The notes: generated by a model not told the origin, from the sequence alone. Positions 1-7,636 are shown, numbered from the stretch's first letter. The stretch is DNA of 10,388 nucleotides from Gammaproteobacteria bacterium GWE2_37_16 (GCA_001801285.1 MGXG01000029.1:949-11336), one strand, 5' to 3'. Made by a program: numbers and translations.

Positions 1-581
1 GTCAAATCTATTCCCTGTAACAAGTGCTGAACCGCTTCAGCGCCCATCATGGCTGCAAAATCATCACCATAAGTCTCTGTTGCCTGTATATATTCCTCAT
101 CGGAAAGCAACTGACCTTTAGTCAAAGGAGTGAGACCAGGCTCCACAACAACAAAAGCTTCAAAATACAAAACGCGCTCAATATCACGTAAAGTCATATC
201 AAGCAACAAACCAATGCGCGATGGCAAAGATTTCAAATACCATATATGCGCAACTGGGCTGGCTAATTCTATGTGCCCCATGCGTTCACGACGCACTTTA
301 GAAACAGTAACTTCAACACCGCACTTTTCACAAATCACACCACGATGCTTTAAACGCTTATACTTACCGCATAAACATTCATAATCCTTAACTGGTCCAA
401 AAATTTTAGCGCAAAATAAACCATCTCGTTCTGGCTTAAAAGTACGATAATTGATGGTTTCAGGCTTTTTCACCTCACCATATGACCAGGAACGAATCGT
501 TTCAGGAGAAGCTAATCCTATATAAATAGAATCAAATTCTTCTGTTTGTCTTTTATTTAAAAGATTTAGTAAATCTTTCAA
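1..581 (-). CDS. rpoC: RNA polymerase subunit beta' (RpoC), N-terminal part
   Basis: This is the first 193 codons of the RNA polymerase beta' subunit; the rest lies beyond the window edge. Beta' forms the clamp, the catalytic Mg site and part of the DNA channel. The reading frame begins MKDLLNLLNKRQTEEFD and continues through SWSYGEVKKPETINYRTFKP, which matches the start of enterobacterial RpoC almost residue for residue. The N-terminal zinc finger is intact, with cysteines at 69, 71, 84 and 87 (CLC and CEKC pairs around KYKRLKHRGV). RRERMGHIELASPVAHIW and LPSRIGLLLDM follow. The start is a TTG codon at 581-579, chosen because AGGAG lies 7 nt upstream (593-589) and the protein aligns from its first residue. 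rpoB ends 141 nt upstream, so rpoC is probably co-transcribed with it. The identification is secure; only the non-ATG start is inferred. Confidence 0.97.
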   Translation of the reverse strand, partial: MKDLLNLLNKRQTEEFDSIYIGLASPETIRSWSYGEVKKPETINYRTFKPERDGLFCAKIFGPVKDYECLCGKYKRLKHRGVICEKCGVEVTVSKVRRERMGHIELASPVAHIWYLKSLPSRIGLLLDMTLRDIERVLYFEAFVVVEPGLTPLTKGQLLSDEEYIQATETYGDDFAAMMGAEAVQHLLQGIDL

Positions 582-603
582 GGCCGTTCTCCTAAAAATC
601 ACT

Positions 604-627
604 CTATAACATCCATGTTATAACATG
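604..627. repeat. Overlapping inverted repeats upstream of rpoC
   Basis: In the rpoB-rpoC spacer the octamer TATAACAT occurs at 605-612 and 619-626, with its inverse ATGTTATA at 615-622. The first and second copies form a perfect 8-bp inverted repeat around CC. The second and third form the perfect 14-bp palindrome CATGTTATAACATG (614-627). The two RNA hairpins are mutually exclusive and lie about 11 nt upstream of the rpoC ribosome binding site. They could affect rpoC translation or message processing, or form a protein-binding site; nothing in the sequence decides between these. An AT-only palindrome follows at 630-641. Confidence 0.6.
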
Positions 628-722
628 ATTTTTAATTAAAATTTCTAAGATATGTAAATGAAATTACTTTTAAAATCAAATACTTAAAACTTGAATCGTA
701 AAAATTCAATCTTTAGCTATAC

Positions 723-3700
723 TTAATCGCTCTCAAGATCAATATTAATTCCCAAAGAACGTATTTCTTTGATTAATACATTAAACGATTCCGGCATTCC
801 AGGCACCATACGGTAATCACCATCAACAATATTTTTATAAATAGCCGTACGACCACTAACATCATCAGATTTAACCGTAAGCATTTCCTGTAAAGTATAA
901 GCTGCTCCATACGCTTCCAATGCCCAAACCTCCATTTCACCAAAACGCTGACCACCAAATTGCGCTTTACCACCCAAGGGTTGCTGGGTAACCAAGCTAT
1001 AAGAACCTGTCGATCTGGCGTGCATCTTATCATCAACTAAATGGTTCAACTTCAACATATACATATAACCAACCGTTACAGGTCTATCAAATTGTCTTCC
1101 TGTTCTACCATCAGTTAAATAACTTTGTCCACTTTCTGGCAACCCAGCCAAAGCCAACCATTTTTTCACTTCTTCTTCAGTAGTACCATCAAACACTGGT
1201 GTTGCGACAGGTACTCCAGCACGCAAATTATGCGCTAAGGTTCTAACTTCATTGTCCTTAAAAGAACTAAAATCAACTTTTTGTTTTTCTTCGGAATTGT
1301 AAACTTTCTCTAACATCACACGTATTTCTTCTGTCTTGCAATGCTGATCAAGTAGTGCACCTATTTTTATCCCTAACCCTTTAGCTGCCCAACCAAGATG
1401 GGTCTCTAAAACCTGCCCGACATTCATACGCGATGGTACGCCTAGTGGGTTAAGAACAATATCAACTGGCGTACCATCTGGTAAAAATGGCATATCTTCA
1501 ACAGCAGTAATCATTGAGATAACACCTTTGTTACCATGACGACCAGCCATTTTATCACCAGCTTGCACTCTACGTTTTACAGCAAGATAGACTTTTACAA
1601 TTTTCAACACCCCATGAGCTAAATCATCTCCTTGCAAAAGTTTCTTGCGTTTAATATCTAATTTCTTACTGTGCTCTTCTGTTAAATATTTAACCTGGGC
1701 AGCCAAAGACTCCAGCTGTTGATTAGCCGCATCATCTTCCAAATGAATCGCAAACCATTTGTCCCGCTGTACACTATTCAAATAATCCTGAGTAATAACT
1801 ATGCCCTTACCTGAACGTTTGGTACCTCCAACCATATGTTTGCCAATCATCAATCTTGCGGCACGCTGATACACCGCATCCTGCAAAATACGCAGTTCAT
1901 CAAACATATCTTTCTTAATATTTGTTAAAGCCACTTCCTCAATTTTTTTCGCACGCTCATCCTTTCCAACTCCGTCGCGGGTAAAAATTTGTACATCTAT
2001 TACCGTACCATTCGCACCTGAAGGCACGCGTAAAGAACTATCCTTAACATCAGAGGCTTTTTCTCCAAAAATCGCTCGTAAAAGCTTCTCTTCTGGGGAT
2101 AATTGCGCTTCTCCCTTCGGCGTAATTTTACCAACCAAAATATCTCCAGCCTCAACCTCAGCGCCTATATGTACAATACCACATTCATCTAATTTTTGTA
2201 GCGCCTTTTCACCAATATTAGGAATATCAGAAGTGATTTCTTCAGCTCCTAATTTAGTATCACGAGCAATACAAGTAAGCTCTTGAATATGAATCGTTGT
2301 AAAACGATCTTCTTCCACCAACCTTTCAGAAATAAGAATAGAATCCTCAAAGTTATAACCATTCCATGGCATAAACGCCACCAAAAGATTCTGTCCCAAA
2401 GCTAATTCACCCAAATCAGTACAAGGACCATCAGCTAACACGTCCTCTTTTGCAACAACGTCTCCAACATTAACCACTGGCTTCTGGTTAATACAAGTGC
2501 TTTGATTTGATCGCGTATACTTAATAAGACTATAAACATCAACTCCAGACTCATCCTGTCGATCTGTCATTTCATTTTCGTTAACCCGAATAACAATACG
2601 TGATGCATCAAATGAGTCGACAACACCACCACGTTTAGCGACTACAACCGCACCCGAATCAACTGCAACTTTGTGTTCGATACCAGTACCAACCAAAGGC
2701 TTTTCGCTACGAATACCGGGAACAGCCTGCCGTTGCATGTTTGAACCCATTAAGGCTCGGCTAGTATCATCATGTTCCAAAAAGGGGATCAAGGCAGCTG
2801 CCACCGAAACTGTTTGTTGTGGCGAAACATCCATATAATTAACATTATCAGACGTTCTTAAAGAAAACTCTCCTTTATGACGACATGGGACTAATTCATC
2901 TAACAATTTTCCTTTGCTATCCAAAGTAGTATTTGCTTGTGCAATATAATATTTGCCTTCTTCTATCGCCGATAAATAATCTATTTCATCCGTAGCAAAT
3001 CCATCAACAACTTTACGATATGGAGTTTCTAAAAAACCATAACTATTAATACGTGCATAAAGAGCAACCGAGTTAATCAAGCCAATATTTGGCCCTTCAG
3101 GTGTTTCAATTGGGCAGACACGACCGTAGTGCGTTGTGTGCACATCTCGAACCTCAAAACCGGCTCTTTCCCGACTTAACCCCCCAGGCCCCAAAGCAGA
3201 AATACGACGTTTATGCGTTATTTCAGAAAGGGGATTATTTTGATCCATAAATTGTGACAACTGACTGGAACCAAAAAATTCCTTGATCGCCGCTGAAACT
3301 GGTTTAGCATTAAGCAAATCTTGTGGCAATAAATTTTCAGTATCTGCCAGACCAAGTCGTTCACGCACTGCACGCTCAACACGTACCAAACCAATACGGA
3401 ATTGATTTTCGAGCATTTCTCCTACGCAACGCACTCTTCTATTACCCAAATGATCGATATCATCTACTTCATCCCTACCATCACGAATATTAACCAATAC
3501 TTTTAAAACATCAACTATATCTTCTTTTGTTAAAATCTCAGGTCCCGTTGAATCCTTTCTTCCAACACGACTATTAAATTTCATTCTACCTACAGCTGAA
3601 AGACTGTAACGTTCGGATGCAAAAAATAAGTTATGAAACATATTTTCAGCACCCTCTTTAGTAGGAGGCTCTCCCGGTCGCATCATACGATAAATATCCA

Positions 3701-4856
3701 CTAACGCTTCCAAAGAATTGGTAGTATTGTCGATTCTCAAAGTATCGGAAATATACAACCCACGATCTAATTCATTCACATATAAAATTTCAAAATTTTC
3801 AATATTCGCCTTATGGAATTTTTTGACCAAATCAGCGTTAAATTCATCATTTGCAGATGCTATAATTTCACTAGTTTTAGGATGCAAAATGGTCTTTGCT
3901 AATACTTTGTCATATAGATATTCAATAGGCACTTCTAAATTTTTAATGCCTGCTTTATCAATATGACGAACATGCAATTGCGAAATACGTCGCCCTTCTT
4001 CTACAATGACCTTACCTGTTTTATCTTTAATATCAACAGGAGCAACTTCACCTTTTAAATGTGATGGCTGCAGATCCAAAACCGCCTTATCTTCGCCTAA
4101 ATGAATTGTATTTGTTTCAAAAAATAACCCTAAAATTTCCTCTGTCGTATACCCTAAAGCTCTTAAAATAATTGTCGCTGGCAACTTGCGTCTGCGATCA
4201 ATTCGCATATACATACAATCTTTTGGATCAAATTCAAAATCTAACCAAGATCCACGATAAGGGATAATCCTTGCTGCGTATAAAAGTTTACCTGAAGAAT
4301 GGGTTTTACCTTTATCATGTTCAAAAAATACACCTGGTGAACGATGTAATTGCGAAACAACTACACGGTCAATTCCATTAACCACAAAACTTCCTGTATC
4401 AGTCATCAACGGAACTTCACCCAAATATACTTCTTGCTCTTTAATATCCTTAAGTTGTTTGTTACTGGTAGGTGAATCCTTGTCGTAAATAACTAAACGT
4501 ATTTTAACTTTCAATGGAGCAGAATAGGTTAAGCCTCTTAGCCGACATTCCCGCACATCAAACAATGACTCACCAATAGTATAACTCACATACTCTAATC
4601 TGGCATAATTCGAGTAACTAGAAATTGGAAAAACCGACTGAAAAGCCGCCTGTAGCCCAATGTTGACCCGTTGTTCTAACGAAGCATCTGCTTGCAAAAA
4701 ACTCTTATAAGAATCAACTTGCATGGCAAGCAAATACGGTGCTTTCATGACCACCTGATGCTTAGCAAAATTCTTACGAATTCTCTTTTTCTCCGTATAA
4801 GAAAGCGATGAAACACTATTATTGGATACACGAGAGGTATGCTTGATATGAGCCAT
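723..4856 (-). CDS. rpoB: RNA polymerase subunit beta (RpoB)
   Basis: This is the complete 1377-residue beta subunit of RNA polymerase (E. coli, 1342). It has the family order: N-terminal YTEKKRIRKNF, protrusion and lobe, the rifampicin pocket, the NFEDSI catalytic segment at 835-840, DKMAGRHGNKGV at 1101-1112 with the two active-site lysines K1102 and K1110, and a C-terminal clamp segment ending SLGINIDLESD. The rifampicin cluster lies at 529-555. Q535, D538, H548 and S553 correspond to E. coli Q513, D516, H526 and S531, and all are the susceptible type. The start is ATG with GGGGAA 5 nt upstream. Compared with E. coli there are about 15 extra N-terminal residues (MAHIKHTSRVSNNSVSS), and no alternative start codon exists before the conserved region. 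The gene follows rplL after a 331-nt spacer containing an attenuator. Confidence 0.99.
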   Translation of the reverse strand: MAHIKHTSRVSNNSVSSLSYTEKKRIRKNFAKHQVVMKAPYLLAMQVDSYKSFLQADASLEQRVNIGLQAAFQSVFPISSYSNYARLEYVSYTIGESLFDVRECRLRGLTYSAPLKVKIRLVIYDKDSPTSNKQLKDIKEQEVYLGEVPLMTDTGSFVVNGIDRVVVSQLHRSPGVFFEHDKGKTHSSGKLLYAARIIPYRGSWLDFEFDPKDCMYMRIDRRRKLPATIILRALGYTTEEILGLFFETNTIHLGEDKAVLDLQPSHLKGEVAPVDIKDKTGKVIVEEGRRISQLHVRHIDKAGIKNLEVPIEYLYDKVLAKTILHPKTSEIIASANDEFNADLVKKFHKANIENFEILYVNELDRGLYISDTLRIDNTTNSLEALVDIYRMMRPGEPPTKEGAENMFHNLFFASERYSLSAVGRMKFNSRVGRKDSTGPEILTKEDIVDVLKVLVNIRDGRDEVDDIDHLGNRRVRCVGEMLENQFRIGLVRVERAVRERLGLADTENLLPQDLLNAKPVSAAIKEFFGSSQLSQFMDQNNPLSEITHKRRISALGPGGLSRERAGFEVRDVHTTHYGRVCPIETPEGPNIGLINSVALYARINSYGFLETPYRKVVDGFATDEIDYLSAIEEGKYYIAQANTTLDSKGKLLDELVPCRHKGEFSLRTSDNVNYMDVSPQQTVSVAAALIPFLEHDDTSRALMGSNMQRQAVPGIRSEKPLVGTGIEHKVAVDSGAVVVAKRGGVVDSFDASRIVIRVNENEMTDRQDESGVDVYSLIKYTRSNQSTCINQKPVVNVGDVVAKEDVLADGPCTDLGELALGQNLLVAFMPWNGYNFEDSILISERLVEEDRFTTIHIQELTCIARDTKLGAEEITSDIPNIGEKALQKLDECGIVHIGAEVEAGDILVGKITPKGEAQLSPEEKLLRAIFGEKASDVKDSSLRVPSGANGTVIDVQIFTRDGVGKDERAKKIEEVALTNIKKDMFDELRILQDAVYQRAARLMIGKHMVGGTKRSGKGIVITQDYLNSVQRDKWFAIHLEDDAANQQLESLAAQVKYLTEEHSKKLDIKRKKLLQGDDLAHGVLKIVKVYLAVKRRVQAGDKMAGRHGNKGVISMITAVEDMPFLPDGTPVDIVLNPLGVPSRMNVGQVLETHLGWAAKGLGIKIGALLDQHCKTEEIRVMLEKVYNSEEKQKVDFSSFKDNEVRTLAHNLRAGVPVATPVFDGTTEEEVKKWLALAGLPESGQSYLTDGRTGRQFDRPVTVGYMYMLKLNHLVDDKMHARSTGSYSLVTQQPLGGKAQFGGQRFGEMEVWALEAYGAAYTLQEMLTVKSDDVSGRTAIYKNIVDGDYRMVPGMPESFNVLIKEIRSLGINIDLESD

Positions 4857-5187
4857 TAATATTCCCCGTCAAGTTAAAAGTAACTCCCCAACCAAATCAA
4901 AAAACAAAAACTATTTGTTTTATTTGGATAAGTTACTGTCAAAAAGACAAAATAGTCGAATTAAAAACAAAAACGCGATTCACGAGCGCAAAGTACAAAA
5001 AAAACAACGCGCCCACGAAAAAAATGTATTTCGTGGGCACAAATGTTCTTTAGTTAACAAATTGTAATTCAAAGCTAACTAAACTGGATAGAAAAAACCA
5101 ACTATAATCCTTACAACTGGTTTGCTTGATACCCTAAATCACAACTAAAAGCAAGAAAAATTGTAATTATTTCAACAATTTTTTACT
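4857..5187 (-). other. rplL-rpoB spacer
   Basis: This 331-nt non-coding stretch separates the ribosomal protein genes from the polymerase genes. In transcript order it holds an AU-rich hairpin just after the rplL stop (9-bp arms 5175-5183 and 5156-5164), a second stem (TTTAGTTA with TAACTAAA, 5083-5076 and 5056-5049), the attenuator hairpin described separately, and about 140 nt of A- and T-rich leader. No open frame of note is present. In E. coli the equivalent spacer carries a partial terminator and an RNase III site; the extra stems here could serve processing, but that is inference. Confidence 0.6.
4997..5038 (-). terminator. Rho-independent attenuator between rplL and rpoB
   Basis: On the minus strand GCCCACGAAA (5038-5029) pairs perfectly with TTTCGTGGGC (5020-5011) across an 8-nt loop. 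Six bases later comes a run of eight T residues (5004-4997). This is an intrinsic terminator shape about 150 nt past the rplL stop. rpoB and rpoC lie downstream in the same direction without a strong promoter visible between, so it most likely works as a partial terminator, as in E. coli, where an attenuator here lowers rpoBC transcription relative to rplJL. The 6-nt gap before the U run would weaken it, which fits attenuation. Confidence 0.8.
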
Positions 5188-5562
5188 TTATTTAATTTCA
5201 ACAGTAGCCGTTGCTTCTTCTAACTGCTTCTTGAGAGCCTCGGCATCAGCCTTGGAAATCCCTTCCTTCACTGTTGAAGGAGCGCCTTCAACCAAGTCTT
5301 TGGCTTCTTTTAAACCAAGACCAGTCACAGCACGCACCACTTTAATAACATTGATTTTATTATCACCAACCTTGGTTATAATGACTTTAAATTCAGTTTG
5401 CTCTTCAACTTCGACGGTCGCCGCAGCTGGGGCAGCTGCCATGGCTACTGGGGCCGCAGCAGAAACACCGAACTTTTCTTCCATTGCTTTTACAAGATCA
5501 ACAATTTCTAACACGCTCATGTTAGCTATAGTATCTAAAACTTGATTAATTTTCTCAGACAT
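5188..5562 (-). CDS. rplL: 50S ribosomal protein L7/L12
   Basis: This is the 124-residue stalk protein L7/L12, which binds as dimers to the C-terminal helix of L10 and recruits EF-Tu, EF-G and other GTPase factors to the ribosome. The N-terminal dimerisation domain spans residues 1-33. An Ala-rich flexible hinge (AAAPVAMAAAPAAA) spans about 35-48. The globular C-terminal domain spans 54-124, with the factor-contact segment NVIKVVRAVTGLGLKEAKDL at 71-90. The length is close to the family norm of about 120. The ATG start has GGAG 8 nt upstream (5574-5571). It lies 38 nt after rplJ, as expected for coupled rplJL translation. Nothing is missing or odd. Confidence 0.99.
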   Translation of the reverse strand: MSEKINQVLDTIANMSVLEIVDLVKAMEEKFGVSAAAPVAMAAAPAAATVEVEEQTEFKVIITKVGDNKINVIKVVRAVTGLGLKEAKDLVEGAPSTVKEGISKADAEALKKQLEEATATVEIK

Positions 5563-5600
5563 GAATTTATCTCCAACTAAAATTTCACATTAAACTATTA

Positions 5601-6128
5601 CTATTTATCCCCTTTTGCCGCACCGACTGCTGCAACAGTTCGCACCATTTGAGTGTGCGGAGCTGCTAATACATATGCGCAGCGCGTAATAGGGGCCTTA
5701 ACTAAAGACATAAGTATGGCAATAGCCTGATTACGTGTCGGTAACTTAGCTACAGTTTCGAGTTTCTCAGGAGCCAAAAGTTGCCCCCCTAATGCAATTG
5801 CGCGTACAGCAAGTGTTTCACATTTTTTCAAAAACTCTTGCATTAAACGTGCAGCCGCACCCGGATCCTCTAAAGAAAAAGCTAAAATAATAGGACCGAC
5901 TAAAACTTGATCCAAACAAACGAAATCCGTACCGCTTAATGCTCGACGCGCCAAGGTATTACGTACAACACGTAAACAAACACCTTCTTCGCGTGCTTTT
6001 GCACGAAGGGCAGTCATATCGCTCACTTTCAAGCCACGATAATCAACAGCAACAACTGACAATGCTTTTGAAGCAATATCAGCTACTTCTGCTACTATAG
6101 CCTTCTTATCTTCTAATTTCATTACCAC
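5601..6128 (-). CDS. rplJ: 50S ribosomal protein L10
   Basis: L10 anchors the L7/L12 stalk to 23S rRNA, and free L10-L7/L12 represses its own mRNA. The 175-residue product aligns with E. coli L10 from its first residues (MVMKLEDKKAIVAEV against MALNLQDKQAIVAEV). Conserved RNA-binding segments are YRGL (30-33) and RVVRNTLARRAL (53-64); DPGAAARL is at 88-95. The C-terminal helix that binds L7/L12 is about 10 residues longer than in E. coli and includes AAPHTQMVRTVAAV. The chosen start is GTG at 6128, with a very strong AGGAGGTG 6 nt upstream (6142-6135). An ATG two codons in (6122) is possible but sits 14 nt away from that site. Four cysteines (51, 71, 103, 150) are noticeable. An L10-leader RNA precedes the gene. 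Confidence 0.98.
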   Translation of the reverse strand: MVMKLEDKKAIVAEVADIASKALSVVAVDYRGLKVSDMTALRAKAREEGVCLRVVRNTLARRALSGTDFVCLDQVLVGPIILAFSLEDPGAAARLMQEFLKKCETLAVRAIALGGQLLAPEKLETVAKLPTRNQAIAILMSLVKAPITRCAYVLAAPHTQMVRTVAAVGAAKGDK

Positions 6129-6162
6129 TTAGCACACCTCCTAAGGCTGTATCAAAAGGAAT

Positions 6163-6362
6163 GTAGAAATATGCAATTTCACATTTCTACCGGTGATCGT
6201 TACAGATAAACTCTGTGCGGAATCACCGTCTGCGCAGGCACGCAAACAATTAAAAACGGGTATTAAAATAAAACTTCAGTTTACTTCCGTACTCCCGAAC
6301 CTAATTAATTATCATGTTAAATTTAAGCAAACACCATTTAAAAAACAATGCTCACACCTGCG
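6163..6362 (-). promoter_or_regulatory. L10 leader (autoregulatory 5' UTR of rplJL)
   Basis: The rplJ leader carries the hallmark CCTGCGCAGACGGTGA (6238-6223), which I recognise from the E. coli L10 leader. An outer helix forms between CGCAGG (6362-6357) and CCTGCG (6238-6233). A distal stem pairs CGGTGAT (6228-6222) with ATCACCG (6197-6191) and holds an inner ACAGA/TCTGT stem capped by GTTTA. A further 8-bp hairpin, GTAGAAAT with ATTTCTAC (6190-6163), sits between this core and the ribosome binding site. By family knowledge, L10-L7/L12 binds the kink-turn region and blocks translation of rplJ and rplL. The element fills most of the 315-nt rplA-rplJ gap, and no other gene is seen there. Confidence 0.85.
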
Positions 6363-6392
6363 GTCTACAACGGTCAAGACTTCACTAAACCT

Positions 6393-6421
6393 TTTATAAA
6401 AAAAGCTTAACAATATCTCAC
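6393..6421 (-). promoter_or_regulatory. Probable rplJL promoter
   Basis: GTGAGA (6421-6416, 4 of 6 matches to TTGACA) is followed by a 17-nt spacer and TATAAA (6398-6393, 5 of 6). Transcription would begin near 6386, about 25 nt before the L10-leader outer helix, giving a leader of about 260 nt. The placement parallels the E. coli L10 promoter in the same gap. It is a pattern match only. Confidence 0.5.
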
Positions 6422-6443
6422 CGCAATTCTAAATTAAAAACTT

Positions 6444-7142
6444 CTACATTGTTAAAGTTGTTAGATCGATAGCCAAGCCTGGTCCCATCGTGCTAGATAT
6501 AGCGACTTTCTTCAAGTAAATACCTTTTGATGTTGTCGGCTTAACTCTCTTCAAATCAGTTAAAAAAGTTTCAATGTTTTCTTTCAAAGCCTGAATTCCA
6601 AAATTTAATTTACCAACTGCACAATGTACAACACCACCTTTATCCATACGATACTGAACTTGCCCAGCCTTAGCATTTTTCACCGCATTGGCAACATCTG
6701 CAGTCACTGTACCTACCTTAGGATTTGGCATTAAACCCTTTGGACCAAGAATTTGACCTAATTGTCCAACTAAACGCATCGCGTCTGGGGTTGCAATCAA
6801 AAGATCGAAATCTATATTACCTTGCTTAATTTGTTCTGACAAATCTTCAAAACCTACAACATCAGCACCTGCATCAAGAGCCTTTTGCGCCTGCTCACCA
6901 TTCGCAAAAACCGCAACACGTACTTTGCGACCAGTGCCATGTGGCAATACCACAGAACTACGCACCATTTGGTCAGACTTTTTCGGATCAACACCCAAGT
7001 TTACGCTAATTTCAATACTTTCAATAAATTTAAGTGAAGGCAAACCTTGCAACAAAGTCAATGCTTCTTCAATAGGATATTGTTTACCAAAAGATATTTT
7101 TTCATTAATAAGCTTTTGTCGCTTTGATATTTTTTTAGACAT
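6444..7142 (-). CDS. rplA: 50S ribosomal protein L1
   Basis: L1 forms the mobile L1 stalk that binds 23S rRNA and deacylated tRNA at the exit site. It also represses rplKA translation by binding the mRNA. The product has 232 residues (E. coli 234). It carries GTGRKVRVAVFA (69-80) and the family signature GPKGLMPNPKVGTVT (133-147), and ends with SSTMGPGLAIDLTTL. The ATG at 7142 overlaps the rplK TAA stop by one base (TAATG), and GGAGGG lies 9 nt upstream within rplK (7157-7152). Both show translational coupling to rplK, which is how one L1 operator upstream of rplK can control both genes. No defects are seen. Confidence 0.99.
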   Translation of the reverse strand: MSKKISKRQKLINEKISFGKQYPIEEALTLLQGLPSLKFIESIEISVNLGVDPKKSDQMVRSSVVLPHGTGRKVRVAVFANGEQAQKALDAGADVVGFEDLSEQIKQGNIDFDLLIATPDAMRLVGQLGQILGPKGLMPNPKVGTVTADVANAVKNAKAGQVQYRMDKGGVVHCAVGKLNFGIQALKENIETFLTDLKRVKPTTSKGIYLKKVAISSTMGPGLAIDLTTLTM

Positions 7143-7621
7143 TACTTGCCACCCTCCACTTCGATACCCATACTACGTGCAGTACCCATTATAGTGCGCA
7201 TTGCCGCCTGCATACCAGCAGCAGTCAAATCTTTTATTTTGGTTTTAGCAATTTCCTCTATCTGCACCAACGTAACTTTACCAACCTTATTTTTCAAAGG
7301 ATTAGAACTACCCTTAGCCAAACCAGCGGCTTTTAATAATAACCTAGATGCTGGTGGACTTTTCATAATGAAAGTAAAACTACGATCGCCATAAACAGAT
7401 ATCACTACCGGCAACACGGTTCCTTTCTCTATTTTTTGAGTTTGCGCATTAAATGCTTTACAAAACTCCATGATGTTTACACCATGTTGTCCCAGTGCAG
7501 GACCAATTGGCGGACTTGGATTAGCCTCACCAGCTTTAACTTGTAACTTTATTTTTACAAGCACCTGTTTCTTTGAGCCACCCTTAGCCGGAGCAGCTTT
7601 TGCTTTTACGGGACCCGCCAT
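7142..7621 (-). CDS. rplK: 50S ribosomal protein L11 with N-terminal extension
   Basis: L11 binds the GTPase-centre RNA of 23S rRNA and is needed for RelA activation on stalled ribosomes. The N-terminal domain has the proline-rich NPSPPIGPALGQ (34-45), the thiostrepton and factor contact region, followed by HGVNIMEFCKAFNA. The C-terminal RNA-binding domain ends with GTARSMGIEVEGGK. Length is 159 residues against 142 in E. coli. Most of the excess is an N-terminal Lys/Ala/Gly tail (AGPVKAKAAPAKGGSKK), which shifts the conserved motif by 15. The ATG start has AGAGGT 6 nt upstream (7633-7628). An internal GTG (V20) would give a normal length but has no ribosome binding site, so I keep the long form. 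Downstream it overlaps rplA by 1 nt. Confidence 0.98.
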   Translation of the reverse strand: MAGPVKAKAAPAKGGSKKQVLVKIKLQVKAGEANPSPPIGPALGQHGVNIMEFCKAFNAQTQKIEKGTVLPVVISVYGDRSFTFIMKSPPASRLLLKAAGLAKGSSNPLKNKVGKVTLVQIEEIAKTKIKDLTAAGMQAAMRTIMGTARSMGIEVEGGK

Positions 7622-7636
7622 TCTATTACCTCTTAA

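Noticed and set aside
130..384. 84-codon plus-strand ORF opposite rpoC
   Set aside because: It is antisense to the zinc-finger region of rpoC, which is clearly coding on the minus strand.
630..641. TTTTAATTAAAA palindrome in the rpoB-rpoC spacer
   Set aside because: An AT-only palindrome in AT-rich spacer is expected by chance and has no further structure.
4914..4942. Perfect TTGACA (4942-4937) as an rpoB promoter
   Set aside because: At 16-18 nt spacing the -10 positions read AAACAA, AACAAA or ACAAAT, at best 3 of 6, so I do not call a promoter; a weak one is not excluded.
5156..5183. AU-rich hairpin after the rplL stop as a terminator
   Set aside because: Only one GC pair and no U run after it; the stronger hairpin with U8 downstream fits termination.
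5231..5545. 104-codon plus-strand ORF opposite rplL
   Set aside because: It is the antisense shadow of the Ala-rich rplL coding sequence, with no ribosome site or recognisable protein.
6349..6377. TTGACC (6377-6372) as a second rplJ promoter
   Set aside because: There is no -10 match at normal spacing, and the box overlaps the region just before the L10-leader outer helix.
6193..6399. 68-codon plus-strand ORF in the rplA-rplJ gap
   Set aside because: It lies antisense to the L10 leader and has no ribosome site; the conserved RNA motif on the other strand explains the region better.
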